Assembly (NCBI RefSeq): GCF_045679555.1
Contig: NC_092092.1
Span: 11,470,690 to 11,534,689 of the forward strand
Direction of reading: 5' to 3'
Length of the DNA stretch: 64,000 nt
Source of the DNA: Salvelinus alpinus
Taxonomy: Eukaryota; Chordata; Actinopteri; Salmoniformes; Salmonidae
A program made the position numbers and the translations under genes. The notes below the pieces were generated by a model, which was given only the letters and a program-made list of their open reading frames with translations, ran no database searches and was not told the DNA's origin. Positions 13,101 to 24,211 of the stretch are shown here, piece after piece. Each line of letters starts with the position of its first letter. Positions within the stretch are counted from its first letter, which is position 1.

Positions 13101-16100
13101 TGCCAGATTGTAACTCACCAATGAAAAGTATCTAAGGAGAACCCCTACTCAACCACTCCACAAATTTCTTGTTAACAAACTATAGTTTTGGCAAGTCGGT
13201 TTAAACATCCACTTTGTGCATGATTTTTCCAACAATTGTTTACAGACAGATTATTTCACTGTATCACAATTCCAGTGGGTCAGAAGTTTACATACACTAA
13301 GTTGACTGTGCCTTTAAACAGCTTGGAACATTCCAGAAAATGATGTCATGGCTTTAGAAGCTTCTGATAGGCTAATTGACATCATTTGAGTCAATTGGAG
13401 GTGTACCTGTGGAAGTATTTCAAGGCCTACCTTCAAACTCAGTGCCTCCTTGCTTGACATAATGGGAAAATCAAAAGAAATCAGCCAAGACCTCAGAAAA
13501 TAAATTGTAGACCTCCACAAGTCTGGTTCATTCTTGGGAGCAATTTCCAAACGCCTGAAGGTACCACATTCATCTGTACAAACAATAGTACGCAAGTATA
13601 AACACAATGGGACCACTCAGCCGTCATACCGCTCAGGAAGGAGAAACGTTCTGTCTCCTAGAGATGGACGTACTTTGGTGTGAAAAGTGCAAAGCAATCC
13701 CAGAACAACAGCAAAGGACCTTGTGAAGATGCTGGAGGAAACCGGTACAAAAGTATCTATCCACAGTAAAACGAGTCCTATATCGACATAACCTGAAAGG
13801 CCGCTCAGCAAGGAGGAAGCCACTGCTCCAAAACCGCCATAAAAAAGCCAGACTACGGTTTGCAACTGCACATGGGGACAAAGATCGTACTTTTTGGAGA
13901 AATGTCCTCTGGTCTGATGCAACAAAAATAGAACTGTTTGGCCATAATGACCATCGTTATGTTTGGAGGGAAAAGGGGGAGGCTTGCAAGCCGAAGAACA
14001 CATCCCAACCGTGAAGCACGGGGGTTGCTGCAGGAGGGACTGGTGCACTTCACAAAATAGATGGCACAATGAGGCAGGAAAATTGTTGATATATTGAAGC
14101 AACATCTCAAGACATCAGTCAGGAAGTTAAAGCTTGGTCGCAAATGGGTCTTCCAAATGGACAATGACCCCAAGCATACTTCCAAAGTTGTGGCAAAATG
14201 GCTTAAGGAAAACAAAGTCAAGGTATTGGAGTGGCCATCACAAAGCCCTGACCTCAATCCCATAGAAAATTTGTGGGCAGAACAAAAAAAGCATGTGCGA
14301 GTAAGGAGGCCTACAAACCTGACTCGGTTACAGCAGCTCTGTCAGGAGGAATGGGCCAAAATTCACCCAACTTATTGTGGGAAGCTTGTGGAAGGCTACC
14401 TGAAATGTTTGACCCAAGTTGAACAATTTAAAGGCAATGCTACCAAATACTAATTGAGTGTATGTAAACTTCTGACCCGTGCGAATGTGATGAAAGAAAT
14501 ATAAGCTGAAATAAATCATTCTCTCTACTATTATTCTGACATTTCACATTCTTAAAATAAAGTGGTGATCCTAACTGACATAAGACAGGGAATTTTTACT
14601 AGGACTAAATGTCAGGAATTGTGAAACTGAGTTTAAATGTATTTGGCTAAGGTGTATGTAAACTTCTGACTTCAACTGTAATTGTACATTTATTCTGAAT
14701 GTAGACAGCTTATAAATTGCATAGGACAAATGGATATTAACATAAGAGTTTAATTGTACCTTAATCTCCTGTGTAGTGTTGGGAAGGGCCAGTGAGTAGA
14801 CTCCACTGTCTGTGTTCCCCGACTTGTAGAGTGCAGCACAGTCTGGGTATGTGGTCGGTGTATCCTGCATCATGGTAGGCTTGTTCACTGCAAAAAGTGG
14901 ATAGCACATCAAATTTATACTGCAGCAAGTTTACTTTTCCATAAATATATAGTAGGATAGTTACTTTTCAACAGTGGTTTTGATCTACTACATTTGAAAC
15001 AATTTTTATTTTTTACTAAACCTATGTCTTATTAGACTAATTGAATTGACCATAGCATTCTGGCCTTAATCAATGATGCTGCTGAGATGCCAATATCCCC
15101 CCCCCCCCTCCTGAGTCTATCAGACTCTGTCACCCTCCTCCACCTGCGGGGACGGAGATGGTGTAGATTAGGTTGTTGACGGTCTCCAGTAGCTCCTGTT
15201 GCTGCCGCTGCAGGGCAGAGCTGTTGGTGGTGGCCCGGAGCAGCTGTTTCTCCAGCTCCTCGATGACGGCAGTCTGTCTCAGTACCAGTGTGGAGAGCTG
15301 CTCCTTCTTCTCCTTCAGCTGCTCCAGCTCCACCTGCATCTGCACCTCCATCTCCCCCACCCTCTTCTCCAGGTAGCTGAGGAGGAGGAAGGGCAGGGTA
15401 CACGCTCAGCAACTCGCAACAGAGCTGACAGGGCATTACTGGTCTTATAGCACTACATAGTATGTTTGTGTTGTCCCAGCAATTATTACTGTTGTGGACT
15501 GTTGTACAATACATATGGCAACTCAACTTCCCTGGTTTCCAATCCAAGCAACTAGCTATCTTATCAAGAGGTTTGTTTTACAAAACTGTTTCACACAGAA
15601 TATAGGAAACATTAGACTAAATATTTACTATCTGGTGTTTGTAGCCTGTTTAGTTAAAGCATGATTTAGAGATTGGGCACCTGCATGACAGTGCAGTTTA
15701 CTACAAACAACAAAACATCCTTACCTGTTTTTGTCATTCAGCTTGCTTATTTCATTTATTTGGAAAATGAGCTGTTTTTCCAACTTATTCGTTGACAGAA
15801 AGTTCTCAAGAAGCTGACGTTCGAGCCGAGTTGTATTATTTATTACCTAAAGATGAGAGACAATTACTTCCCACAGAAAATGTTAGATGAGATTGCGCTA
15901 TTAATTGCTGCAAGCCTTTTACAGATTAAATTAAGTAAACATACTTTTGTTGTCATTGTCAGATATTTGTCAAGAATCAAATTAAGAACACAGGATCTTG
16001 AGGGATTTGCTTTTGATTTCCCGCAAGTAATTTTTGTTTTGTATTTTCAGAATCTGCCCTTAAAGGGGCAATCAGCAGTTGCTACCTTGCCATGAACAAG

Positions 16101-19100
16101 TATTTGCCCCCTTTCTGATTTTCTCTTTTTTTTAATATATTTCTGACACTTAATGTTATCAGATCTTCAACCTTGACCTAATATTATATAAAAGAAACCT
16201 GAGTGAACAAATGACAATGTTGATACTTAATTAACAAAGTTATGCCACACCCAATGTCCCTGTGTGAAAAAGTAATTGCCCCCTTACACTCAATAACTGG
16301 TTGTGCCACCTTTAGCTGCAATGACTGAAACCAAATGCTTCCTGTAGTCTTTCCCATCCCTGGGGATACATTTTGGCCTACTCTTCCATCCAGAACTGCT
16401 GTAACTTAGCAACATTAGTGGGGTTTTGAGCATGAACTGCTAGTTTCAGGTCCTGCCACAACCTCTCGACCGGGTGGTGGTAGTAGTGTAATAGTTTGGG
16501 GATGCTTTGCTGCCTCAGGACCTGGATGATTTGCCTTCCTTGAAGGAACCATAAATTCTCCTCTGTATCAAAGAGTTCTAAAGGAGGCCATACGTCCATG
16601 AGCTGGAGCACAGCTGGGTCTTGGAGCAAGACAATGATCCAAAACACACAAGTCAGTCTGCATCAGAATGGATGAAAAGCAACAAATTTAAAGTTCTGGA
16701 ATGGCCTAGTCAAAGATGAGACCTAAACCCAATTTGAGATGTTGTGGCAGGATCTGAAACAATCATGTCATGCTTGAAAGTATCTGTTATTTGATCACAT
16801 CTAATATTAGGTTTTGGTTGAAGATCTGATAACATTCAGTGTCAGTTATGTGCAAAATAGAGAATGAGAAAGGGGGCAAATACTTTTCACGGCACTGTAT
16901 ATACATTTTTGGACTTTCCCATTAATGAAATGTACCCATTGATTCTTGAAGAATAGAACTTATAAATTCCTCATCAGAGCCCAAAATATAAGCTTGTTTT
17001 ACTACAATGGTGTAAACAAAGTCAATGTAAACAAACACTGTATATTCAAAAAACCTCGATATAACTAATTTTGATATCATGGATGGTCAATCCTATCATT
17101 AATAGCTCCATCTATGAATTTGAGTGGTTCCAATTCTCCACCCCCATCCCTCAGCTTTTTACCGAAACAGTGGCGGGGACTCGTTATTGTTTCAACTACT
17201 GATTACTTTAAAGTGGCAATCTCAATTGGGAATGTGGTATGACTAAATGAAACATTGGTCTTTTCCTGGCTAGAAAAATATCTCAAATTAGTAATATGTA
17301 ATGGATTCTGATATCTCCCTGTATTCTCTAGAGTAGTCCGTTTCATAAACAGCTCCATAGTTCACTGCAATTCTTTTGGATCAGCTACAGTTGAAAATAA
17401 ATTGTGCACAGCCTGCCATAAGTTTAGTTTTTATCCACACTCACAGTAGACTGAAAACATTTACAATACAACACCCTCAAGAGATTTGTATTTTGTAAAT
17501 GTAGCCCTTGATAAAAATTCTAGGAGTGCAAACTCAATTTGTAACAGTCCTATCTTACTTCATGTGCAAACACTTTGTGGTTCACTTCACGTTCTTAGAG
17601 CACAATTAGCATGGGTGTAGATGGTCGTGGAAATCTGTTTCGAAACAGGAAAAAACTGAACAATCAAATTCCAATAAAGGACAAATATATTGGAAAGGGG
17701 CAGAGGATGTAGAGGCTACTGTGAAAGAGTGGCTCTATAATGTAATGAATTTCTTTAGATGTTTTGAAATCCTAGGTCCAGAAAACCCCTTCTGATTTTC
17801 CAGTTTGAGGAACTGAACTCAGCAAAATCCTGGGCCAATTTGTTGTTTACATGAATGTTGGGTATGTGTCTGTCTACCATTTGGAGCTGGTGTTGGTGAC
17901 TTTGAACACACGGATGTCTGATTGTGACAAATTGATAAACCCTTTCTTGTGGGAATACAATGGTGTTAGTAACAGGAAATGCTGTGTAGTTCGTTCACAA
18001 AATGGTCAATGGCCTTCTAAAGCAAATCATAATCCTGGCCCTGTTGGACAGCATTCGATTAAAAATATATATATATTTTGCCAATTTGATTACTTTTGTC
18101 ATTAATTGCAGTGTTTCCCCTAGGATTTTTTTCAGTGGTGGTGGCAAAGTTAGCATGGGGGGGTGGGGCTAACGGCGGTGTCTCTGACCAAACATTTTAG
18201 AGGCCCTCTTGGCCACAAAGCTAATTTCCTGCAATTCTACACATTTTAACCATGGGGCAGAGAAAAAATTGCAGTTTTAAAGCTAATTTCCTGCAGTTCT
18301 ACACTTTTCCATGGCTTATGCAGTTTTCTTATGCTATTGGAATGTGTCAAACATAAGAAAATTAATGGGGTCCCCATGCCATGACATTTTTGGAATTGAG
18401 CATTCTCCCTGACTCAAGTTTTTTTTATTTTGGTGATTGTTTTGGTGACTTTATTTTGGTGATATATAGAGCTCCATGATCTTTTCTACATACTTTATGT
18501 CTGGTTTTAGTCGTCTACTTTTACACTGAAAACATTTTACTATCCCCGCTGCTGCTAAATGAATGTTTAGTCATTTAGCATACAGTGCCGTGAAAGTATT
18601 TGCACCATTTCTGATTTTCTCTATTTTTGCATATTTTTTTATACTGAATGTTGTCAGATCTTCAACCAAAACCTAATATTAGATAAAGGGAACCTGACTT
18701 TACAAATAACAAAAATGTATACTTTGGGGATGCTTTGCTGCCTCGGGACTTGGACGACTTGCCTTAATAGAAGGAATCATGAATTCTGCTCTGTATCAGA
18801 GAATTCTAGCGATGTGAGACTGATCAACAACTACAGGAAGCGTTTGGTTGGAGTCATTGCAGCTAAAGGGAGCACAACCAGTTATTGAGTGTAAGGGGAC
18901 ATTCACACAGGGGCATTGGGTGGCATTGGGGCAGCAGGTAGCCTACTGGTTAGAGCGTTGGACTAGTAACCAAAAGGTTGTAAGATCGAATCCCCGAGCT
19001 GACAAGGTAAAATTCTGTCGCTCTGCCCCTGAACAAAGCAGTTAACCCACTGTTCCTAGCCCGTCATTGAAAATAAGAATTTGTTCTTAACTGACTTGCC

Positions 19101-22100
19101 AGGTAAAATAAAAATTGGGTGTGGCAATTTTTTTTTAAATTAGATAAGTATGCAATTGTATTATTTGTTCATTCAGGATCCTGTTATCTAATATTAGGTT
19201 TCGATTGAAGATCTGATAACATTCAGTATAAAAAAAAATGCGAAAGTAGAGAATTAGAAAGGCGGCAAATACTTTTTCACAGCACTGTATACAGTATGTA
19301 TATATATCACACACACAACCAATATTGTTAAGTTAAAGGTCCTCACCTGCGCCTCTACGTTGGTCAGTTTCCGTGTTTGCTCAGTGGTCTGACTCAGCAA
19401 GTTAGCCCCAATCTCTATCATGGCTGCCGTGTGGTTGTGGACAGCATTCTGCTGGATCTGGGCCATCTCCTGCTTCATGCTTTCCTGGATATAGTTCTCC
19501 AGCTGCAGTAAGGATCAATAAGAGTTGACGAAGGCAGGTTAGTGAGATGGTTTAAGTGATATATCAGTATTATTGGTTCACTGTGATGGCGTCAAATGAA
19601 TTGTGTATGATACTGTGGTTTACCATATGGATGTCCCAGTGAATGTGTAGCCTATTTCCCTTTTAGAATTACTCCTTTTAAGCAGTACAGCCTTGTCATG
19701 GAGTTCATGGCTTTTCCCCTTGTCTGACCGAGAAGTCTTGAGGTAGATGTAGACAATTATCCAGTGACAGGCCAGGCATTTTGACTAGTGTTTAGATTTA
19801 CATTATATTGAAGCCTCAAATTGCTGCAGGAAGTTCACTTGCTTCTGTTGGGGTCAAAAATAGAAGACTGAGAATATTTTCCCAGCATCCCTTCTGATTC
19901 ATATTAATTAATGCCATCACTTGAACTATACTAGAGATTAATATCTAACTGAATCTACACATTTTTTATATGGTTGTTTTTGGTAACATCAAATTGTATC
20001 ACAATCAATGGAGACTGCACTGTAATTCCCTGTCAACATGCTATATTCAACCGCTAAGGTTCTTTTTGTAAAATTGTACTTCTGAATGAGCCTTTACATG
20101 ACTTAGGTTCAGTCATCGTGACGACAACTAATAAATTGTCAAATATCTACTAGTGGAAAAGTTCTAAATAAGCTGTCTTCTCTAGTGTCTATCCCACATG
20201 GTATCATTGTCTTCAGAGAAAATAAAAGCTTTAGATAGGAGTTATGTCCCCTAATCAGTATCCACCTGTCAGATTTAGAACAAACCCAATCATAAAGCTT
20301 TTTCTGCATCAAGTTCCTGAGTGGCAATTAGGCCTGAAAGTCGTGTAAACAGGCTGGAAATGATGAGTGATGAGTTGCATCCTCTACGACACAGCGTCTT
20401 CCACTGCAAGATGATATCATGGCACTTGTAGACCGAGTTTTTCTGGTATTTTGCGTAAACAATTAGGTTGTATACCCATCCGCCAAGAAGCTAAACTATT
20501 GTGACTAAGTTTAAACTGGGAAGCATATTTAGCCTTTTCCCATGTCAATGAATGACAGTGCTGCAGTCAGTGCTAATTTTCTTTTTTTCTTCCTTTCTCC
20601 ACTTCCATATTGGCTGTGATCTTGGACACAGACACGTGGAGGCTGGAAGAGTGTGCCATCGGAACTGCAAGCGGGAAGTTCCCAATGACGGCTATCTAAT
20701 CAGCTGTTTACTCCACTCCTGCCTCTAAGGATTCCACGAGCAATGCTTGTTTTTCCTCCCCGTTAACATGAAAAGCGTGATCGCAAACTGACACATCTTT
20801 TAAGTTCATCCGCTGGACTCCCTATTTTTTTTCAGAGTGGGACAGTGCAATAATTTGAGGTATTATCTCTGCTCTCACAATAAATGTTCATTTCATCAGT
20901 TGATGTACAGTGATTTCCTTTGTCCTTGACTCAGGGTCTTACATTGTGCAGTACAGAGGAAGAGCCTTTCCTCTGTTATTACAGATCATGCCAATATTCC
21001 CACAAGCTGTAGTGTGTGAAATTATGACGTGTCAGGAAAAATTATATTTTATTTTATTAGCAATGTATTTGGGAAATAGATACTTACATTTTGCATAAGG
21101 CTTTGTTCTTACTTGTTAGTATTAGTAATTCTCTTCAAATGACCCTATTACATAGTCTACTTTTTCCTTTAAAATACCTCCAGAATTCTGGATGCATTGA
21201 GCCGACCTCACTTTTACCAGGAGTCTCTGAACCTTTGCAGATCTCCTATAGATTAGTTCCGCTCACTTGTTTGTTTTACATCCAATGTATTGCATTTCAG
21301 TTAAAGACTGGACTTCCTTTCCATGACAGACATTAATGACAATGTTCTTAATCCTTTCCATCCAGAGTAGTCACTTTAGGCCAAATCCTAACCTTGAACA
21401 CACATAACTCTGACTATTGTGTAGCATAAATCATGCATGTCAATTGGATTTGAGATTTTAGCAGAGTTACACGCATGTTTGCGCATAACAAATCTGTCCT
21501 TCGAGGATAGAATTCTGTGAGGCAGTGAACGCTTAATGAACTGAATGACGGATTATCACGGAGTCTGAAGACTACAGATTCACTATTTTAACGGCTTCAT
21601 TTCGAGGCTTTTAAACTCCGGAGTGAGAGCTGACTTTTCAGATCAATCACTGTCCTTAGCTTAAAAGTTGCTGTCCGTAATGTATTTCTAAGCTATGTTG
21701 AGTGCCATATTCAAAACATCATCCTTTAAAGACTACATTTTTCTAATTGAGGTGTTCTTATTAAGCAGTGGCTCTGATGTAACAGCAATGACAAAAGGTC
21801 TAGGGACCCTAACGCTTAGCAGCAGCTGACCTAGCTGGCGGAGTGATTCAGGTCAGGGTCTGTTTCCTTGAAGAGGTGTGAGCTGTGTGATAAGACTTTG
21901 AAGTTGTGCTTGTCTTGTCAGAGCTCTATAGACCTCATCATTAATCAAACTCTATAGAGAAGAAAGAATGGAGGCAGCCCAAGCAGAGGCACTCTGTTTC
22001 TTTCACAAGCGATGGCTCAGCAGTGCTGAAAGGGATGCGCACGCCCTTCATCTGGGCACCTGTGTTGAGGCTTTGTCACTTCTCAGGCCCTTCTCACCCA

Positions 22101-24211
22101 CTCACAGAGCCACCACAGCCCTGCTTCTGTTCTGGGACGCTTCTTTGTTTTATGGTCTTTCAGGATACTTTCTTCCTACTTCGGCTCACATTCACTTTCT
22201 TATTGCTCAAGACTGAATCCATTTCAAGATGCCCCCTTCGAATAGTAGGACAATGTCACAATTCACTTGCCTACATCCTTACAAGGTCAAGTTCAGTCCT
22301 CTCAATCAGAATCTGAGGATTCTTTGAATCTGAATGGAAGTCTTTCAAAGCCATCTTGGCAGTAAGGAAAGTGACTGGAGTATAACGTGCCTGCACATCA
22401 CTGAAGAGTTGGTGTGTACACTAGGGCTGTGAAGATACTGGTATCACTGTTTTTGGGGGAAGAAATGATTTGTTCCTTTTAATAACCTGCTGTATGTAAA
22501 ATATTGTGTGCTATAGCTTGGAAAATAAATGTGACTCTGGATGACATGTTTGTTTCCAACATTAGGGATGTTTTCCTAAGGAAGTCAAATCCGCTTTGTT
22601 TTGTTTCCTGCCATGATACTAACGAGAATCATGATACTGGTATAGTCCTGGTTCTACTGTATACTCTTGTATTCTCTCATGGGGGGGAAATAAAATTGTC
22701 CTATAGAAAGCAACTTGTAAAACGGGGCTCTCCAACCTTGTTCCTGGAGAGCAACTGTCCTGTAGGTTTTCGCTCCAACCCTAATCTAGGGCACCGGATT
22801 CAATTAATTAGCTGGTTGATAAACTGAATCAGGTTAGTTGCAACTAGGGTTGAATTGAAAACCTACACAAGGGTAGCTCTCCAGGAACCGGTTTGGAGAG
22901 CCCTGTTGTAAGCCATATTGAGCGGAGTGGGAAACCAGAACCTGTAACTGGCCTAAATGAATATTTCCCTGAGTTGAAATGAGTCCATGATACTACATAA
23001 CATCACCTCTGCACAGTAAGATACATAATGAGGTCAGTTTAACACAGATTATACATCTATGCCGAAGGCTGCAAAAGCTTACTGTCTCTTAACTTTATCA
23101 TCTTAAATTTACGTAACATAATTAGGGCTGTGACGATCAAGGAATTTTGGATGATTGTAATTGGCCAGCCAAATGACCGCAGTCACCATTTGAATAGCAA
23201 TATTTTTTTTATTTCTATGCATTTGCTGCCATAGAAATATACTGAATATAACGGGCGTCCCTTTTCAAGTCAACGATGGCATAATGGGTGGACTGGCGGC
23301 CATTGCGAGTGTACCCATAGGCGCAAACAGGAAGTAAAATGATATGCTGTGATTTGTTGATTCAACTCAATATCATAACAAATACATTCCATTACATGAC
23401 CCACATCAGTTAACAGAATTTGAATGACATTTTTTTTTACATTACAATAAAGTTTCATGTTAAGAGTCCATGGTACAGCTGAAATGGACTCAACTGCAGG
23501 AATGCTCAGCGGTCCTGTCTTCAATCAGCTGATTTAAAAATGTTATGGTTATGATGGTTATTTTCATGACTCTTCATCCATAACCGTCAGTTATACGGTG
23601 ATTGTGCCAGCCCTAAACATAGTGGCAGAGCAGCAGAGCCATTAATTTACTGCTTAATCACTGAACGGCTCATAGCACCCAACGGGGTATCCGCAACCAA
23701 GTCCCTTATGTTTTAAATATGGGCACTCATCCAAAGAGTGCAAATAACATACCTTTTCGTGGAACCATTTGTAACATAAATTAATTAGAAAGACGAAACA
23801 GATCATAAGATATAGAGTGACTGAATAAAAAAACGTATAATATCATGCGAATGGGTGTGAGACCTTGTTGAACACACACACCTGCACTCCCAGTAGAGAA
23901 GCTGTGAGAAGTCAAGCAGAACACTGTACCTTGAGGAGCCACTGCGTGTTGTTCTCCATGATGTTCTCCAGCTGCTCCAGCCTCTGGGCAGACTCGTCAT
24001 ACTCTGCCGGATCGTCCTTCTGGACCAGGTTGGTGTAGGTGCTGCTCGGGGTCCTGCAGTTGTCCTGCTCAGGCAGCAGAAAGGTGTAGCTGCACGGGCC
24101 ATTCTGGATCTGGTACTGTCTCTGATTAACAGCTGTCGTGTCTGGAGTTTTCCTGTAGCCGGTCCCCCGGGCCAAGCAGCCACTCAAGACCAGTAAGCCA
24201 ACATAAAACAT
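10190..24211 (-). CDS. angpt2: Angiopoietin-2 (angpt2), complete, nested antisense in mcph1
   Basis: This gene encodes a secreted ligand of the endothelial receptor tyrosine kinase Tie2 (TEK) and acts in vessel remodelling. Nine coding exons on the minus strand: 24211-23930, 19502-19347, 15846-15725, 15376-15144, 14887-14760, 12978-12877, 12745-12579, 11233-11103 and 10350-10190. All phases close to 1482 nt, or 493 residues, close to the 496 of human ANGPT2. The ATG at 24211 is followed by a hydrophobic signal peptide ([14 protein letters not shown]). Exons 1-4 encode the coiled-coil region ([37 protein letters not shown]). Exons 5-9 encode the fibrinogen-like, Tie2-binding domain ([51 protein letters not shown]). 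The exon 4 donor GTGGAG is weak. Synteny with mcph1 and agpat5 favours angpt2 over angpt1 or angpt4. Confidence 0.95.
11702..11880 (-). repeat. tRNA-derived SINE in angpt2 intron 7
   Basis: On the minus strand the head has GGTTAGAGCATTGAACCAG and the B box GGTTCAAATCC. The left end carries the GTCATTTAGCAGATGCTC tail core, so this is a full SINE or nearly so. It lies between the angpt2 exons at 11103-11233 and 12579-12745 and is on the same strand as angpt2. Confidence 0.75.
13273..14678 (+). mobile_element. Tc1/mariner element, inactive, in angpt2 intron 5
   Basis: The left end (CAGTGGGTCAGAAGTTTACA) and the inverted right end (GTAAACTTCTGACTTCAACTG) define a 1.4-kb element flanked on the right by TA. 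The transposase reads on the plus strand from ATG at 13461 but meets an in-frame stop within about 15 codons and several later breaks. The C-terminal part at 14094-14453 is still open and keeps the catalytic DNDPKHTSK and [11 protein letters not shown] motifs of Tc1 DDE transposases. It lies between angpt2 exons 5 and 6 and in the opposite direction. Confidence 0.9.
16095..16903 (+). mobile_element. Degraded Tc1-like element in angpt2 intron 2
   Basis: The left end reads AAGTATTTGCCCCCTTTCTG and the right end is its inverted partner (GGGGGCAAATACTTTTCACG, then GCACTGTA). The interior keeps a transposase scrap on the plus strand around 16497-16760 (GGGATGCTTTGCTGCCTCAGG, CAATGATCCAAAACACAC) without an open frame. 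It has lost about half of the usual length. It is the same family as the element at 18583-19287. Confidence 0.8.
18110..18400 (+). repeat. Probable dispersed repeat in angpt2 intron 2
   Basis: A stretch beginning GCAGTGTTTCCCCTAGGATT holds two near-copies of AAAGCTAATTTCCTGCA(A/G)TTCTACAC (about 18219 and 18280). I recognise the opening as a dispersed salmonid repeat but cannot give exact ends or class. Confidence 0.4.
18583..19287 (+). mobile_element. Degraded Tc1-like element carrying a SINE
   Basis: The element starts CAGTGCCGTGAAAGTATTTG and ends with the inverted GCAAATACTTTTTCACAGCA...CTG. The interior is a fragment of the same transposase family as 16095-16903 (GGGATGCTTTGCTGCCTCGG). 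A SINE of about 190 bp is inserted in its right half, so the Tc1 copy is older than the SINE insertion. It lies close to angpt2 exon 2 (19347). Confidence 0.8.
18926..19113 (+). repeat. tRNA-derived SINE inserted in a Tc1 relic
   Basis: The head contains GGTAGCCTACTGGTTAGAGC and the B box AGATCGAATCC. The body reads GAGCTGACAAGGTAAAATTC, and the tail ends TAAGAATTTGTTCTTAACTG and GGTAAAATAAA. It is flanked by an imperfect duplication: ATTGGGTGGCA at 18915-18925 and ATTGGGTGTGGCA at 19114-19126. The same SINE type recurs at 57020 and 58250. Confidence 0.85.
19503..22724. other. angpt2 intron 1, left part; nothing recognised
   Basis: This is part of the 4.4-kb first intron of angpt2, which is also mcph1 intron on the other strand. 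I see no exon or transposon end in it. Open frames such as 21968-22216 have no recognisable family. Confidence 0.5.
22725..22905. mobile_element. Short inverted-repeat element (MITE)
   Basis: The left end GGGCTCTCCAACCTTGTTCC and right end GGAACCGGTTTGGAGAGCCC are inverted copies. A second inverted pair, GTAGGTTTTCGCTCCAACCC and its partner near 22847, lies inside. At about 180 bp with no coding capacity it matches a foldback MITE common in fish genomes. Confidence 0.75.
23124..23617. mobile_element. Non-autonomous DNA transposon relic
   Basis: The left end AGGGCTGTGACGATCAAGG and right end CGGTGATTGTGCCAGCCCT form imperfect terminal inverted repeats beginning AGGGCTG. The interior has no open frame. 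The ends recall hAT-type fish elements, but the class is not certain. Confidence 0.6.

Noticed and set aside
15032-15547. 171-codon minus-strand frame
   Set aside because: It is an out-of-frame reading of angpt2 exon 4 and flanking intron; the true frame encodes the IEELEKQLL coiled coil.
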